64,000 bases of DNA from positions 1,178,001 through 1,242,000 of the forward strand of contig JAHYIO010000006.1 of assembly GCA_020543525.1 (NCBI GenBank), given 5' to 3'. The first letter of the stretch is position 1, and every line of letters starts with the position of its first letter. Positions 34,775-48,358 of the stretch are shown here, in pieces. The notes below the pieces were generated by a model. It worked only from the letters and a program-made list of their open reading frames with translations. It did not search any database and was not told where the DNA came from. The stretch is from Coriolopsis trogii. Taxonomy: Eukaryota > Basidiomycota > Agaricomycetes > Polyporales > Polyporaceae. The position numbers and the translations under genes were made by a program.

Positions 34775-36270
34775 TCGCACGCACGTTATTGTCAAACCTT
34801 TCCAATGTACAAGATAAGTTCCTGCTCACGGCAGACAGAGTATTGCGTTACCCGCGAAGCCCACCAACGTGTTGTGGCTGCCATGTGATCACTTCGTCGA
34901 GCACCAACGACAATATATTGAACTGTTCGCGTGATTCGGTGTGACAACATACGACGAACTATTCTGCTACAACCTCATTTCCTGCATGTCTACTTTGTAT
35001 GTCGGAGTCGGAGCATAGGTGCGGAGTGAAGTCGAAGCTGGCAGGCGTCCGCATTCCCAGAGCTTCCGGACCGAGAGCGATTGCCCTGACGCTCCGAAGC
35101 GACATGCAGCTTCTCGGGCATAGATAGGGCTGGACTCGTCTGAGCTTTTACGTCTTCGCGCACGCTGGCGTACCTGCAACCTGACCGTGTCAATGTCATG
35201 CCTGATCATGCGGGAGCGGTGGGCGGTTGGACTTTGATCGAGGGGTGCTGAAGACCATGAGGACTCCATGAGGATGGCGAAACATGTCTGTTGCCTTGGA
35301 AGGATACCGTTGTGGACTTTCAGGACTCAGCTCTAGACATGGTGTCCATTGCCGACCGCAAGGTATCGTAGCGGCGATGCAGAAGTGTCGTGATATGTAG
35401 GTGTTTCCGGTGATGTTCGAACGTGGTCGACTCGCTTCAAGCCTGCGACGTTGGGTCGAAGATACCGTAGACAGTAAAGCCGTGCTAGACTGCCGAGGTG
35501 CAGGAAAACATACACTGAGGGGGCTCTCTTACCTCCGCGAAATTGTTGACGTCGCTCGCAGGTATCCGAAGCCACTATCATTCGAAGTACGGATCCGGGA
35601 GAGGATCCCAAGGTAGGGAGAACCTGGGCTACGTCCCCACTGGCTTGCTGAACAGGCTTCCTCTGGTCTTGTGGCACCTTGACTGCAGGAGTTGCCGAAC
35701 TTGGCTGAAGGTGTATAGCGTCCACTCTGCCGTGATCCCGATCGACCAAATGAACGACGTCGACATACCGATGTTCCCCGGAGAGGGCGGGTGGCGTCGA
35801 AGTCAAGGGTGTTCGAGGTGATTCACGAGCTTGCTCCGATAGGTTCCCGTAGCAGTATCGACGGCCTCTTCAGGGTAGACCCACACGGCCGAGGACAAAC
35901 TCGGGAGCCGTGGTCTCGGACGTCGCGGGCGAAAGGGTCAGAGGCTACCGCATGCGTCGTGTTCAGCGCATACAGCCAGTTTAAGATTCAAAGACGAGTC
36001 CCATGGCCTCCTCGACGTCGAGCATGGTGATGAAATAGCAGAGATGGCATTGGCTCGAACGAGAGCAACGACGAAGAGGCGGAGAGGACGGCGATGGGAT
36101 TGGACGGGCCGTCGTCGGACTTGTTCGGTGCTGGGCGCTTGGCGGTGCGCGGTGATGATGTCGTCGCGTCGCTGGCACGGGCAAGTGGCTTTGCTCTCAA
36201 CTCAACACCTCCTCCCATACGCCCCTGCACCCGCTCCCCCGCTCATTCTATCTTGTCTTACTATTCAGAA
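34775..36270. other. intergenic, no gene recognised
   Basis: 1.5 kb between P450 copy 4 and the KGD2 gene. Frames of 60-157 codons occur on both strands but have no family resemblance, no consistent splicing and a composition like the surrounding DNA. Confidence 0.4.
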
Positions 36271-38477
36271 ATGCTTTCAAGACGACTGGTTCTCGTTGCG
36301 CGCGGGCGTGCTCTGCGCGCCGATGCCGCCCTCATGTCGAGAGGCTGGTGCGCATTCACAATCATGCGGTTCGCATCCGAGGACGTCGAGCTGACGATGC
36401 TGCTGCCGACAGGAAACTTGCTGGCGCATGTGCGCAACGGGCTCAGTTCCACTCGACGAACCTCCTCCAGGGTATGTTGCGCGTTTCGACTCTGCAGGGA
36501 GGCATGTCGAAGTGACGTCAAATTGGTGTTTTCTCGCAGCCGAGACCGTCAAGGTCCCCCAGATGGCGGAGTCCATTTCGGAGGGTACGCTCAAGACGTG
36601 GCTAAAACAGCCCGGAGACACCGTGCAGGCGGACGAGGAAGTTGCAACAATCGAGACCGATAAGGTGTGTGTTCTGTGTATGCGAGAACTGCACTCTCCT
36701 GGACCCCGTGCCCTTGCCCATGCTGTTCATTCGACAACTACCACTGCGACATGAACGTGAAGAAGTGCATGCGCCGGGCTCCAATCACCGTTATGTTTCG
36801 CTCCCTCTAACACGAGACATACATGCACTGTGGGTGCAGATCAGGGAAAGCAGATGAGCGTTTCGCCATGCTGCGGGGAGAGAGCTATGCCATGGAGTGT
36901 TCGACCTTGCATAATACCTCACTGGGCAGAAACAAGGGGTGGAGCTGGGGATCTGCGAATTGTCGTGGTCTCGGGCAGTGAAAGAGCGTGACTGACGCAT
37001 TTCGTCCAGATTGATGTTTCCGTGAACGCACCAGCAGCCGGCCGCATCACTGAGCTTCTTGCATCAGAAGAAGACACGGTCGCCGTCGGTCAGGATCTCT
37101 TCCGTTTCGAGCCCGGAGCTGCCGATGAGGTCGCCCCCAAAGAGCAGAAGTCGTCCGAGGAGGGCAAGGACCTGAAGGAGACCAAGGACTCGTCGGAGCC
37201 CGCCGACCAGCAGGTCGAGAAAGGCACGCCCCCTCCCCCTTCGCCCTCCCCTGAGGAGATCCGCAAGAAGGACCCGGCCGGCGTCCAGGAAGGAAAGGAG
37301 AAGAAGGAGCTGAAGGAGACGTCGAAACCTGCGCCTGCGCCCAAGGAGAAGTCATCAAAGGAGCAGCCCGCCCCTGCACCGCGCGTACCCGGCAGCCGGA
37401 ACGAGACACGGGTGAAGATGAGCCGGATGCGTCTGCGGATCGCGGAGCGGCTGAAGGAGTCGCAGAACGCGGCGGCGTCGCTGACGACGTTCAACGAGAT
37501 CGACATGTCGAGCGTGATGGAGCTGCGGAAGAAGTACAAGGAGGACGTGCTGAAGGAGCACGGCGTGAAGCTGGGGTTCATGAGCGCGTTCGCAAAGGCG
37601 TGCTGTCTCGCGCTGAAGGAGATTCCGGCTGCGAACGCGTCCATCGAGGGCGATGAGATCGTCTACCGTGACTACGTTGACCTCAGCGTTGCTGTTGCGA
37701 CACCGAAGGGGCTTGTCACCCCTGTCGTGCGGAATGCGGAGACCATGAACTTTGTGGAGATCGAGAAGGAGATCGCTGAGCTCGGCAAGAAGGTGCGTTG
37801 TCTGTTCTTGTTTGCGAGATCTCGTTGTGAGAGCTGATGTGATATATTATTTCAGGCGCGCGATGGCAAGCTCACGCTGGAGGACATGGCCGGTGGAACG
37901 TTCACGATGTGCGTACCATTGTGGGGTCTGTTGCCGACTTGATCGTTACTGACCACCGCAAAGCTCGAACGGCGGTGTCTTCGGCTCGTTGTACGGAACG
38001 CCTATCATTAACCTCCCTCAATCCGCTGTTCTTGGTGAGTAGTGTTTTTCCCAGTCCCGTCGTCCGCCATCGCCGGTGCCGCTGCTCCCCCCGCCTACCG
38101 AGTTCGCACATCTCGCGATCGTTGCCGCACCCGACATCGCTTCGATTCGGAAGTCAACCTCTACATGTCTTCGATCGCTTCCGGTAGACGACATCGCTGA
38201 CTGTAATCTTCTTTTTTTCCCTGTGTAGGCATGCACGCCATCAAGGACCGGCCAGTGGTTGTGAATGGGCAGATCGTGATCCGTCCGATCATGGTCGTTG
38301 CGCTCACGTACGACCACCGTCTGCTCGATGGGCGGGAAGCTGTCACTTTCCTCGGTGCGTACCCGCTGGCTCCTGATTTGCGTGCTCGACGATTGTTGAC
38401 GAGCGTACGCTATCTGTCTGACAGTCAAGGTCCGGGACTACCTCGAGGACCCGAGGAAAATGCTCCTGGCGGCATGA
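36271..38477 (+). CDS. KGD2: dihydrolipoyllysine succinyltransferase (2-oxoglutarate dehydrogenase E2)
   Basis: Core enzyme of the mitochondrial 2-oxoglutarate dehydrogenase complex; transfers the succinyl group from lipoyl-lysine to CoA in the TCA cycle. The N-terminal basic, hydroxylated presequence ([20 protein letters not shown]) is typical of mitochondrial import. Lipoyl domain: [20 protein letters not shown] to VATIETDK, with the lipoylated Lys as the last codon of the exon ending at 36664. It continues after a 345-nt intron with [18 protein letters not shown] Pro/Lys/Glu-rich linker follows with no clear peripheral-subunit binding domain, as in other KGD2 proteins. Catalytic domain: [80 protein letters not shown] and the His/Asp motif [12 protein letters not shown]. 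It ends in [15 protein letters not shown]. The splice joining the presequence to the lipoyl domain (about 36474 to 36548) is the least certain. Confidence 0.93.
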
Positions 38478-41400
38478 GGCAGCGTAGGCGGAAGCAACGC
38501 GGTGTGAGGTGGATGATAGGGGCTGGCGGATGTAGGACATTGCCTCGTCTCCGTTGTAACCTCCTTCCGGAGCACCGATCTGTGTTGTACGGGATGGTGC
38601 GTGCCCGATTGCGCCTCTCGATTGTCTATGTGCGGGGGCGATGCTCGAACCGGACCTCCTGTGTCTTCTCTTAGTTAGTATACAGCTTGATCAGGTACAC
38701 TACTTAACATATTTTCTTCCATCTCAGCTTTCGGGGGAACGCAAATACTGAATCGTGTGCTCAACGATCGGTTTTTGTTTTGCTATTCGCACTTCTCGTT
38801 CTGAACGAATCGCGTCTGACATTGTACTCGCTAGACATCTACGCTCGGCTTTCCTGTACACAGAAGAGGAGAGAAGCGGACGAGCGACAGTTCGAACGGC
38901 GTCCATTTCAGCACAGCGGTCCAGCTGACCATGACTACTCAGGGGTGGAGGACCGGCCGAGCGGTAGGTTAGACCGACCGAGGGAAGGAGAAGCGCAAAC
39001 GACGTCATGCTCTCTGATAGCGGAGCTGCGCAGCACTAGTGTGTGCGCACGGACCAGGTGGTAGGCGGGCGCTCCCAGTTCGGGAAGGTCGGAGCGCCAG
39101 GAGTCGGAGTTGGGAGCCGGAAGCCGGACCGAGGGCCGGCTGTTGGCGCTTGCGAGCTTGTTGGTCTGTCGGTGTCGGAGTTGGCCACCACCTCCGTCAT
39201 CTCGTCCCCTTCCTGTCGTCGATCGCGCGATTCGCTGCCGGCCAGTCCGTCGGGGGGCGGCACTGCCTGCTGCGGACTGGAGAAGGGTGAGTGGGTGCAC
39301 GTTGAGGCAGGGTTTGCTGACGGTGTGACGGCTTTCCAGAGTGTGGCTTGGTGATGTTTCGACCGCTGCCGCGAGGTTGACCGGACGGTGGTGCGCTAAC
39401 CAGATGGAGGCATCCGCCGGAAGGAACTGTACGGTGCGTGAGTCCGTCCTGTGTGTGTACCCTGAGAGCTGCACGGCGCACGGCGTTGCGGTACGTGTGT
39501 TTCCTCCGTGAGACTTCACGATCAAACTGTAAGTATCGGTTGTGGCACGTTACGGCGGCGACCTGGAGGTGTGGAGGTAGGTCCCGTGGCCATGGCCATG
39601 TCGAGGTTCGACGCGCTGGGTGCCCGGTACTGTGGAGTGCGTGCGGGACTTCCGAAGGTGCGCTGCGCGCAGGGCTTTTTGCCTTCCCTTCACTCCCTAT
39701 ACAGGGCCCGCGCATCAGAACCCCGAGTGGTTATGGCGCGTGTGTGAAAGAGAGAGCTTGAGGAGGAGAGGGAGGAAGAGAAGACACTGGGATCGGGTGC
39801 GGATGATGCCATCGTTGGCCCCTGGAGGCTGGCGGGGGTGTCATGCGCCCTCGGTCTATGTGGTCGTACCGTATCGTCTAATTATGGATACCGTCTAACC
39901 GTTAGCCATCGCGAGGTGAGTCCCAAGGGAGTGCGGATGGGTGCTTCAAGCCCATGACGGGATCTAATCATAGGCTGCGTCTTGTGGCCGCGGGTGGTGC
40001 GCCGCTGTGGCTCGAGTGGCGGGCGGCGGTGCGGGCGTGGTTAGAGTCGTACCGCCGGCAGACGCGTGCAGGCTCGTGCTGAGATCTGATTCGAATCCGT
40101 CAAGCTTCGACAGCCTGGAGGGGGGCTCTACTAGACTCTACTGGATCGATACGTTTCGATCGCGTGCTCTGGCTAAACTCTGTGTGGACATCTGCGAGGT
40201 TGTCTTATCGTGGGTGGTGGCGCCTGGGCCCGGGGTGGCGCAGTGGCCAAGTAGGATCCACACCCTGCCATCTGTGCGCTTCGAACTCGAACCTGGTCCT
40301 GGACGACTACTGGCGGTGGCGCATACGCTGGCACCTCTCGCCGCCACGCTAGAGCGGTCGCAAGTACGACGTCTGGGTGCGTGTGCGTGCAAGTCGAGCG
40401 GTGTGAAGCTCTCCGTTCTTTCTCCGTGTCCGTGTCTGTCCATGCGTGGGTGTGAGCCGGTCACTCCGCGGAGTCTGTGCTCCTCGTTTATCATCCTCTC
40501 TGGCATGCGACGGGCAGATGGCTACTAACATGAAAGCTTGTCCCTCGCATGCGTTTGTCAAGGCTGATCGTCGACGATTGCGAGCGCAAACCCAAACCCT
40601 AACGCTAACGGTGGACACGTATCTGTATCCAGATTGTGCCACACATACGCCCAGGGAAGTCAGGGACAGCGGGCGATGTGAAGGCCGGGCCACTCGTGCT
40701 CGCCGAAGAAGCCCTGCAGCACGGCATTGTCAACGTCTCGCATGACGAAGCTAGCGCTGATCACTGGGTCATGCGGCCACGGGGTTCGAAACGCTTTGTG
40801 TCGGTATTGGGAGATGACCAGGTAAGGTCGGAAGCGCAACGCGGTACAGGGTATGTACACGTAGCAGGTAAGCACAAGGTTCTATGGAAGCGTGGAAGGC
40901 GACGACGTCGACGCTCTAGCTAGCCAGGCCCTGTCAAGAACGCCGGCGGCACTGGTTCCTCGGGCGTGACCGAGGCAATGCTCGACGGCGACGTCCAGCG
41001 CGATGGCAGTGTCTCCAGAGGTGAAACGCATACGGGACCCTCAGCTAGCGCGCTTGGTATGTGGATGGCGAGTAGAATCCGAAGGGGGACGAGTAGACGG
41101 AGAAGAGACCCAAGTATGGCCACCAGTGCAGGGATACATACGCCAGCGGCGACAGCGACGGCGCACGCTGATAGATTGCGAAGATGAGAGCGCACCTGGC
41201 GATGGCGCCTCCGGGTACGCATTCCGGACGTGCGTCTTGCATCTGCTGCTGCTGGATGATAGATGCTTGGTGCTCGGTGTTCGGTGCTCGCTCTCGCACG
41301 TATCAGGCTTCATGGGCCGGATCCGCCAGCGGGTCTCAGTCTGTTTATCTGGAAGCTTGGCGCAGTCCGGGCCTCGTCGGAGATGAAGGGGGGAAAAGAG

Positions 41401-43443
41401 GAGGAAGGTTTGGGAGGCAGGAGCTGCGCGCACCCAGTACAGGCGACTGCCTTATGTTCTACGTTCTCTCCTTCGTCTCTCTCTGTTGGAGAAGCGGGCC
41501 CTGGGAGGAATGGGCCCCTCGTCCGTACGAGGTTGGCTGGATGAGTGGGATCGCGGATGCGGGGCGATACAGGGTCCGAGCGGGGAAGGGCTCGCACCAG
41601 GCTCCCACAGTCGCAAAGCCTGGGAGGGGGAGGGGCCCGAATGGACAAGGTTCTGTCACTCGCGCGCGGGGTCTGCCAGGGTTTTACATTGTCCGCCTGA
41701 CAGAGCGTGGGTTGTCGTGGGCGACGAGGCGCGCTGGGCCCATCGGAAGGTCCCTTCGCGAAGGGTTTGCGATGATGGTGGAGGGGGGACCGGTTCGACC
41801 GGCTCGGCCCTCGGGCGTGCAACTCAATGGGTTGGGTGGCTGAGTGGGGAGATGCGCGAGCCCGGGCCTGATCTCGAACGTCGAACGGAGGGCAGATTCC
41901 GTATACGAGCGAGAATGGCAAGTACGAGAGGAATGCGCGATTGAAGTGGAAGGTGGGATGGCAGGGCGACATGGGAGAGAGAAGAGCGTTGGGTTGCCGT
42001 TACTAGGCCGATGTGCTGTGGTCGTGTGCGGACAATGAGGTGCGTACCAGTCTTCGATGTCATGCCTGCCGAGCGACACAATTGCGTCGTGAGCTTTGCG
42101 GTCTTCGCAAGCAAGCGCGCTCGTTGCATTGTTTGAGTGAGTGGCAGTTGGAAGATGTCGTTGCCGTTGAGGTGCGCATGTAGAGTGAAATGCCAGTTCG
42201 AGTTGCCGTGGAGTCGTCGATGATCGTTGTGTCTCGCCGTTGTCAGTTGTCCTCGCGTGGGACTGAGGACAATGACGAGGAGCGCGCGTGCACGGGTTCG
42301 GTACGTTGTTGTTTGTTGCAACGAGCAGTAAGAGAGAGGCGTGTTTGCAGCTATGCGGTGAGTTGTTGTTCGAGTTGCCGGAGGAACCGAGACGGGGATG
42401 TCGACAGGCGACGATCGTCCCTGCCTGATGTGATACGTACCGAGTCCACCTGCGGATCGGAGCAAGATTGGACGAGGGCTGGCCCCCGTTCGGTCTTCCT
42501 CCGGTGCGATAGGGACCGAAAGTTGAGAGGGCGTATGGTCAGAGGCACTTGCTGTACGGGGTGCGACTGGGGTGATAGGTGTCTGTGTGCTTTGTTGTGC
42601 GTCTCCTTTCGGTCGGACGATGCACAGCGGGCACATCAATGATGGGATGACGCGCACGACGACGCCGTCGACAAACGGGACGATTGTTCATGATCTCCGT
42701 TGCGTGCACGACGAGTCGACGGTCAAGGCTGGCAGGGACGGGGAGATGGCTCGAAACGGAAGGCGGACACGCGGACGCTGGCTGTGCGGAGGAGGGGCGA
42801 AGAAGCACGGAAGGGGGTCTGCTGGAAATTGAGGGTGATCGCGTTTAGACTGGCGGTCGGTGCAGTCGAGAGGCCTCGTGGCTCGCGCGGCGAGAACTGA
42901 GGGCGGAGAAAGGAGTCGTCGATTGATGCTGCCCAGTCCTTCCCAACCCATCAATTGCTTCCGCGGACACGGTGGCGAGACAGGGCTGATGGGTCACGCT
43001 TCGGCTGTGCCGTCACCCTCTGTGACCGCCGTCCACTGGCCGTCCAGGCTGTGGTTGTGTTTGCTCTCCAGGGCTCCCAGCACGGACGGAGGTGTCTCTG
43101 TGGCCCTCACAGGCAGCTCGACGGCGCCTCGGCCTCGGCAGGGACCGTCCAGTCGCCGGGGCCGTTACAGGACGCCAAACAAGCCCCAACAGCGTGACAG
43201 GGACCCATGGCTCGCTGGAGCCCGGTGGGTCTCCGAAGATGTCCGCTGTGGCTCAATCCAGGCGGAGTCTGAAGCTTGTCCGGGGGATGGCGAATGAAAA
43301 GACATTGGCCGCCCACGCAACGCATATACCAACCTTCCCCCTTTCACCCAACGCCTCGTTTCCATTGTCTCTCCCGTCGCCGCGCTCTCCAGCCCTGCCG
43401 CCGACTCTCCCCCCGTCATAACCCTCCGCCGACATCTCTCCCA
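38478..43443. other. long gene-free GC-rich stretch
   Basis: Nearly 5 kb without a recognisable protein, tRNA or transposon terminus. Many overlapping open frames exist on both strands, as expected from high GC content. They are Arg/Ser/Pro-rich, lack family resemblance and show no consistent splicing. It may include a long 5' leader or promoter of the gene starting at 43444, or non-coding transcripts. Confidence 0.45.
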
Positions 43444-44843
43444 ATGATTGCTGTACAGAAGCCCCCATCCCTATTCTCCTCGCCAGCTTTCCGTCCAATG
43501 CACGCACGACACCCCTCGGCTCCTGTCGTCCGCCCGTCTCACACCCCGGGCGTACTCAACATCGCCAAGCCTGCCCAACCGTCCCCGAGGCCTCAGCACC
43601 AGCAGGCGCAGCCCCGTGCGCCTCGTGCCTCGCCCAAGGGCAAGCCTCAGCAGCGAACGCCGCAGCCCGCACACACACAGGCTGCCCCCGTTGAGAAGAC
43701 CAACAGCCCCAGCTCCTCACCCGTCAAGGCGGAGCAGCCGTCGACGACTTCCGACAAGTCGACCCGGGGTCGCAAGCAGCAGAAGCAGGCCAAGGATGCT
43801 GCCCGCAGGTGAGATAACCCCTCTGAACTTGCTATTTGGCGCCGGTGGCTCACCCTCGTGTTCCCCCCTCCTCGGCATGCAGGGGTCCTTCTGTATCCCC
43901 TTCCGATGTCGCTGCGCGGCGACATGCACACCAGCCGTCCCCTCAGCCCGCCCGGATACCCTCGCCACCGAAGGCGGCTCTCGCTCCTCGAGCTCAGGTC
44001 TCTCGAGGGAAGCCCGAAGTTGTGACCTCTTCGACCGATCCGTTCACAGACGACGTCAAGACTCCCTTGCACGGGCAGGATTCCGCCGTCAAGGCCCTCG
44101 CCGCGCCGCCCAAGCTCACGTCGCAGCCATCGGGCAAGCTTGCCCGCCGCCGTCAGGCCAGCACCCAGCCCCTTGACTCTCCCACCCCGAAGAGTACCCC
44201 CCGCCGCAAGCCAGGAAAGGCCGCCAACGGTGAGAAGGCAGCCCCGCTTCAACCTGCCTTTGATGTGAGGTCGCGTCCGCCTGTTCGCCGTGCGAGCACC
44301 GACTTCACGATGACTCGATTCGACTCTTTCCCCATCTGTGATGACTCGTCCGACTATGGCGACGAGAGCGACCAGACTCCCCCGACGACTCCCATCCGGG
44401 AGGTCGCATCTGTCCCGGCCAAGGCTACGTGGCAGCAGGAGAACCTCGTTGGCGATGGTCCTCACACTGCCCCCCTGGCGTCGACGTTTTTATTCCCATT
44501 TGCGGTTAACACCCCGTGCTCGACCCCTACGCCTGCTCAGCGTCGCCGCAACCACCGCCGCGTTCCCAGCGAGGGTGTATTCCAGATGTCGTCGGATGAA
44601 GCTTCACCGTCTTCGTCGGTCACTGACCTCTTCGAGCATGCCCAGTTGAAGCGCCGTGCCCCAGTGTCGATTCCCCGTCAGCGTTGCTTCACCGACCCGG
44701 CTACTTCGCCCTCCCTTGACGTCCGTGCAGTGAGTCACCCCACGTCGTCGTCCGCTCCCGCCGTTGCTGGTTTCTATGCGGGATCGGTCTTCCAAAACTC
44801 CCCGAGCCCCGACGATCTTCCTGCGCCTTCGTTCGGGTTGTAA
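43444..44843 (+). CDS. disordered Pro/Ser-rich protein with Edc1/PNRC-like C-terminus
   Basis: Two exons (43444-43808 and 43883-44843, phase 2 junction) encode 441 residues. Most is low complexity: Pro/Gln/Ala-rich residues 1-120, then Lys/Ser/Pro-rich. Conserved-looking islands are ASTFLFPFAVNTPCSTPTPA, RRRNHRRVPSEGVFQMSSDE and the C-terminal AGSVFQNSPSPDDLPAPSFG. The last resembles the short motif of PNRC and yeast Edc1/Edc2 proteins (aromatic-AG-x-F, Ser-Pro, then LPxPxF), which binds Dcp1 and stimulates mRNA decapping. This suggests a decapping activator, but the inference rests on one short motif. I chose the Met at 43444 because it begins the protein-like composition. The gene stands isolated between two long gene-free stretches. 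Confidence 0.72.
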
Positions 44844-47800
44844 TTGTATCAATAACCATAGAATTCGTCAAGTGTAGAGGTTAGTTTCGTCTACTCTTTT
44901 GCCCCTGCCTTTACTGATAGCACACTTAGTCCGGACCAGTCGGTTCCTTGACATTGTCGTATCGGCTGAGTACGATTAATACCCCCCGCATTTGCAAGTC
45001 CGCGTCGATCGCTTAATGCCATCACTATCCGCCAACCTATCTCCCCCTCCCACTCTACCGCCATCCGGTCTCTCGTGTCATCATCATGGTGTCACGCAGG
45101 ACCGTTCGATTATTCTTTGGTATCATTATTTTTTCGACGTTGTCTTCGTATTACGCGCATCAGCACTACGACTTTCGGGTTTCTGGTTTCGGGCTCTTCA
45201 CTCATCGACTTCCACCCACGGCATTCCCCGGTCATCGGCTACATCGAACAGGACATCCTCGCGCTCTCATCCATCCCCAACATAGATACCCCGCCTATTG
45301 CTGGGTCAGCGCTCGACGTTGGCATTCATACCCCACCGTCGTCCGCACAGGCTTCCCTTCCGCGACTTGTTGCGCTCGGGCAGGCCGCCCATCCCCCACC
45401 CTTTCCCGTGTATATTCTATCCACCCTCGTCCCACTTCATCGACTCTCATCCTGTGTCATTACATCTCGGTCCCGTGCATGCTTTCGCATATCCCTCGCA
45501 TCGCATTTCCCATCTCCCCTCCTCCGCCATTCTGCTCTACCCGGCCGGGCACAGTTATCAGTCCACGCCGGTGTTGTACAACCAGGATCTATAGACGAGC
45601 AAGAAGAAAAACGAAGAACATCAAGATTGCAGCAAAATCTCGACTATATGGTCGGCTGGAGGGCCGATCTGCGCGTATTTATATCTCCACCCCCCTGGCT
45701 CGCATTGGCGGGACGATTTCAGCGGCTACATCCAGGGGGCTAGTATCTGTCTTCCCTTCTCTTGACTGGCGTCGTTCCCTCATGTGTTCTTGGGTTCTGG
45801 GACTGGTTTGGCCGTGTTTATTACCTTTCTTTTTTCGCATCCATCCTCGTATTGTAGTAGGACGTCCATCTCATTCTCTGGACGTCTGATGTGTTACTTA
45901 TACATGTTTCAGCCCCACGCGTTCACGTTGGCATGTCTTCTTCCCCGCCCACTTTTGCATTCTTTACATCCTTCATCTCTTGGCGTGTTGCCGCACAATG
46001 TATCAATACCACATTTTCGCCGCCCTCGCCTCTTCCTCGTTCACAATTTTGTGCAATAGTATTTACCTAGGCTAATGTCTCTCACGGGCCATCCGTGGTT
46101 GCGGCCGGCCGTTTCTACCGTAAATCTGCTCGCCATATTGTCTATCCACGCCGCCCTCTCCCCTACTCCCCCTACATTTACCTTCCCTCCGAACATCATC
46201 TGTTGCATAGTGGATACCCGGGCTCGGTGTATGTTGCAGGCTTTGCTTGTGAGTCTCCTCATTGCTTCACGTTGCCTCGTCGCTGACGAATCTGTAGTCC
46301 GATGTGTCCATACGCGCAACGCATACCCAATGTTTGATCCTCCCCGGGTCTCCCTATCCCTCTATTTTCCCCCGGGCTCCCCGTCATACCCCCACTCGTC
46401 TCGTTGACGGGTGGGTAATCGTACATACCATGGCGGCGCCTACTCCTTCCTGTTTATCCTCCTTCCCCTGCTTCGCAGCGGAGCTTGTCTCCGTTCTGTA
46501 GCACGGGTAATCCACACCCTCCCTTCCGACGCTCGTTGCCTGATCTGTCCATTTGTCTCATATATCGACAACATAGAAATGTGATTACTCTGTCCTCTTA
46601 TCCGTTTCTGGCTCGCGCGTCGTCTGTCCGTCCTGCTTTCGGCTTGCCCTCGCTCTTGCTGTCCGCTCTCCATCTGGTCGCCATTGGTGTCAAGGTCGAG
46701 TTCCAAGTCTGCATCCGTGTATCACCAGGATCCGATCGTCAAACCGCATCTGTAACATCACCCATCATCAAAATCTCTCGCACTGTACCTCTAGAGCCCC
46801 ATTGACTCCTTCCTCTCGCCCTCGACACTCGGTGGCTGCGTCGACAAGCGGCGTCGCGTGTACGACTCTACTATGCCCATCCTCTATTCGACGACTCCTC
46901 TTTCTCTATGCGCTCCGAGGACTGGCGTGCGGAGGTGCACCGCGGCGTGGGTGGCGAACGTGTGGGGGGACATGCGGTGGAACGCGGGATGGGTGGACGA
47001 CGATGGGCCGGGCGGGCGCGAGCGAGGACGGCCGCGAGTCGTTGTCGTGCATGAGAAGGTGACCGGTGGGCGTGTGTTTTGTGTTTTTGTGTTTCTGTGT
47101 GTCTTGCTGTTTGTGTCTGCTCCGCTGCTTCGTGGACCCCGGACCTTGGACTTTGGTCTGGTGGTGTTTGTTTGTGCTGGCTGTCGGTCTGCGATACGGG
47201 TTCCGATCCGGATATGATACGGTACGGTACGATATGATGTGTTGGTGACTATGTGTTTCGGATATGCTACGTACACTCCCCACTCTCCCCACTCTGATTA
47301 GGTTCTTGACTTGTATGAACGAAATGAATATGATTGCTTTAGTATGCTGAACATTTATGAGTGTGTGCTCGTCTCTTGCGGTATATGAATGTGAGGAGGA
47401 ATGCGCGAACCAGTTGAAGACGAAGGCAACAAATAAGCGCCCTTCTGGCCGTCCTGGGCTGGAGGCCGGACTGTCCGACTTCCAAGTTCCAACCACCATT
47501 TTCTCTTTAGCGGAGGACGGCATAAATTACGCTCTTTGATGACCACCCACGCTATTGGTCGCCGGAAGACGCATCATATTGAGACCCTGGGGTCAGTCTG
47601 AAATCGTAATCTGGCTTGAAGATCTCTCACTCGCTATTACTATGCCGTAACAAACCTCCAAACATCGCCCAACATCGCCCAACATCACCACGTCTGGCGC
47701 TTCCTTGCAGCCAGTCACCGTCCAAGTTGCGTCCTCGTGCTTCTAGTCATATGCTATCGAGCACGGTCATCGCCTAGAGAGAGAGACATTCCGAATGTTC

Positions 47801-48358
47801 CTCGACTGAGTCTGCCCAGCGGCGCACGTGTATGGCCACAGGTCGGTGTGTTCGTTCCTCCTGTGGGGGTCAAAGGACGCAAACGTTGCCCACGTTCGCC
47901 ACATGGGAGCCCGTTGTACGTCTCACCGCTCGCGTTCAGCCATCGGATGCTCACGTTTGGCGGCCGTGCGCGGCCACGGTGCGCGTAAGTTGGTACTAGG
48001 GCCGGAGAACAGACACGAGCAGGCGAACGTGGGCTGATGGCGCCCGCTGGCAACCATTGTGGAACGCCGACGCCTTCTCCGTGAAGCTATCGGTTGTCCT
48101 TTTGGGGCAGATGGTGCAGGCCTATCGCCTGGATCTGTTCGACGACTGTGACCCATGTTCCACACCAGTCGAGGGCGCCAAGCATGTAAGCGACGCACCT
48201 TGTCGCTTTAGCCTCTCGCAGAGCTAGGGACTGAGGAAGCATGCGAGGGTTAGCTTTTATGCCTTTGGGGTCGATAAATGCGGCCATACTTGCTCGACCA
48301 GCTTTTTCCTTCCCTTGACCCGCACTTCCGGCCACTACTCCCCTGTCCGGACCCTGTG
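44844..48358. other. long gene-free stretch
   Basis: 3.5 kb rich in C/T tracts on the plus strand near 45000-46500. No protein family, tRNA or repeat boundary was recognised. A short triplicated ACATCGCCCA-type 10-mer occurs near 47660-47690. Open frames are Ser/Pro/His-rich and unsupported. Confidence 0.4.

Noticed and set aside
40230..40310. tRNA-like A-box and B-box (TGGCGCAGTGG and TTCGAACTC)
   Set aside because: No matching acceptor stem or anticodon arm could be folded around them; probably chance.
40580..40612. Telomere-like AACCCAAACCCTAACGCTAAC
   Set aside because: Only two to three imperfect units; too short and irregular to be an interstitial telomere array.
38935..42657. Many long overlapping frames on both strands (up to 277 codons)
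   Set aside because: High GC content depletes stops. The peptides are Arg/Ser/Pro-rich, share no family, and frames on opposite strands overlap fully.
45086..45889. 267-codon plus-strand frame downstream of the Edc1-like gene
   Set aside because: Its composition (His, Ser, Pro, Arg from C/T-rich DNA) is not protein-like, a second long frame overlaps it, and no family matches.
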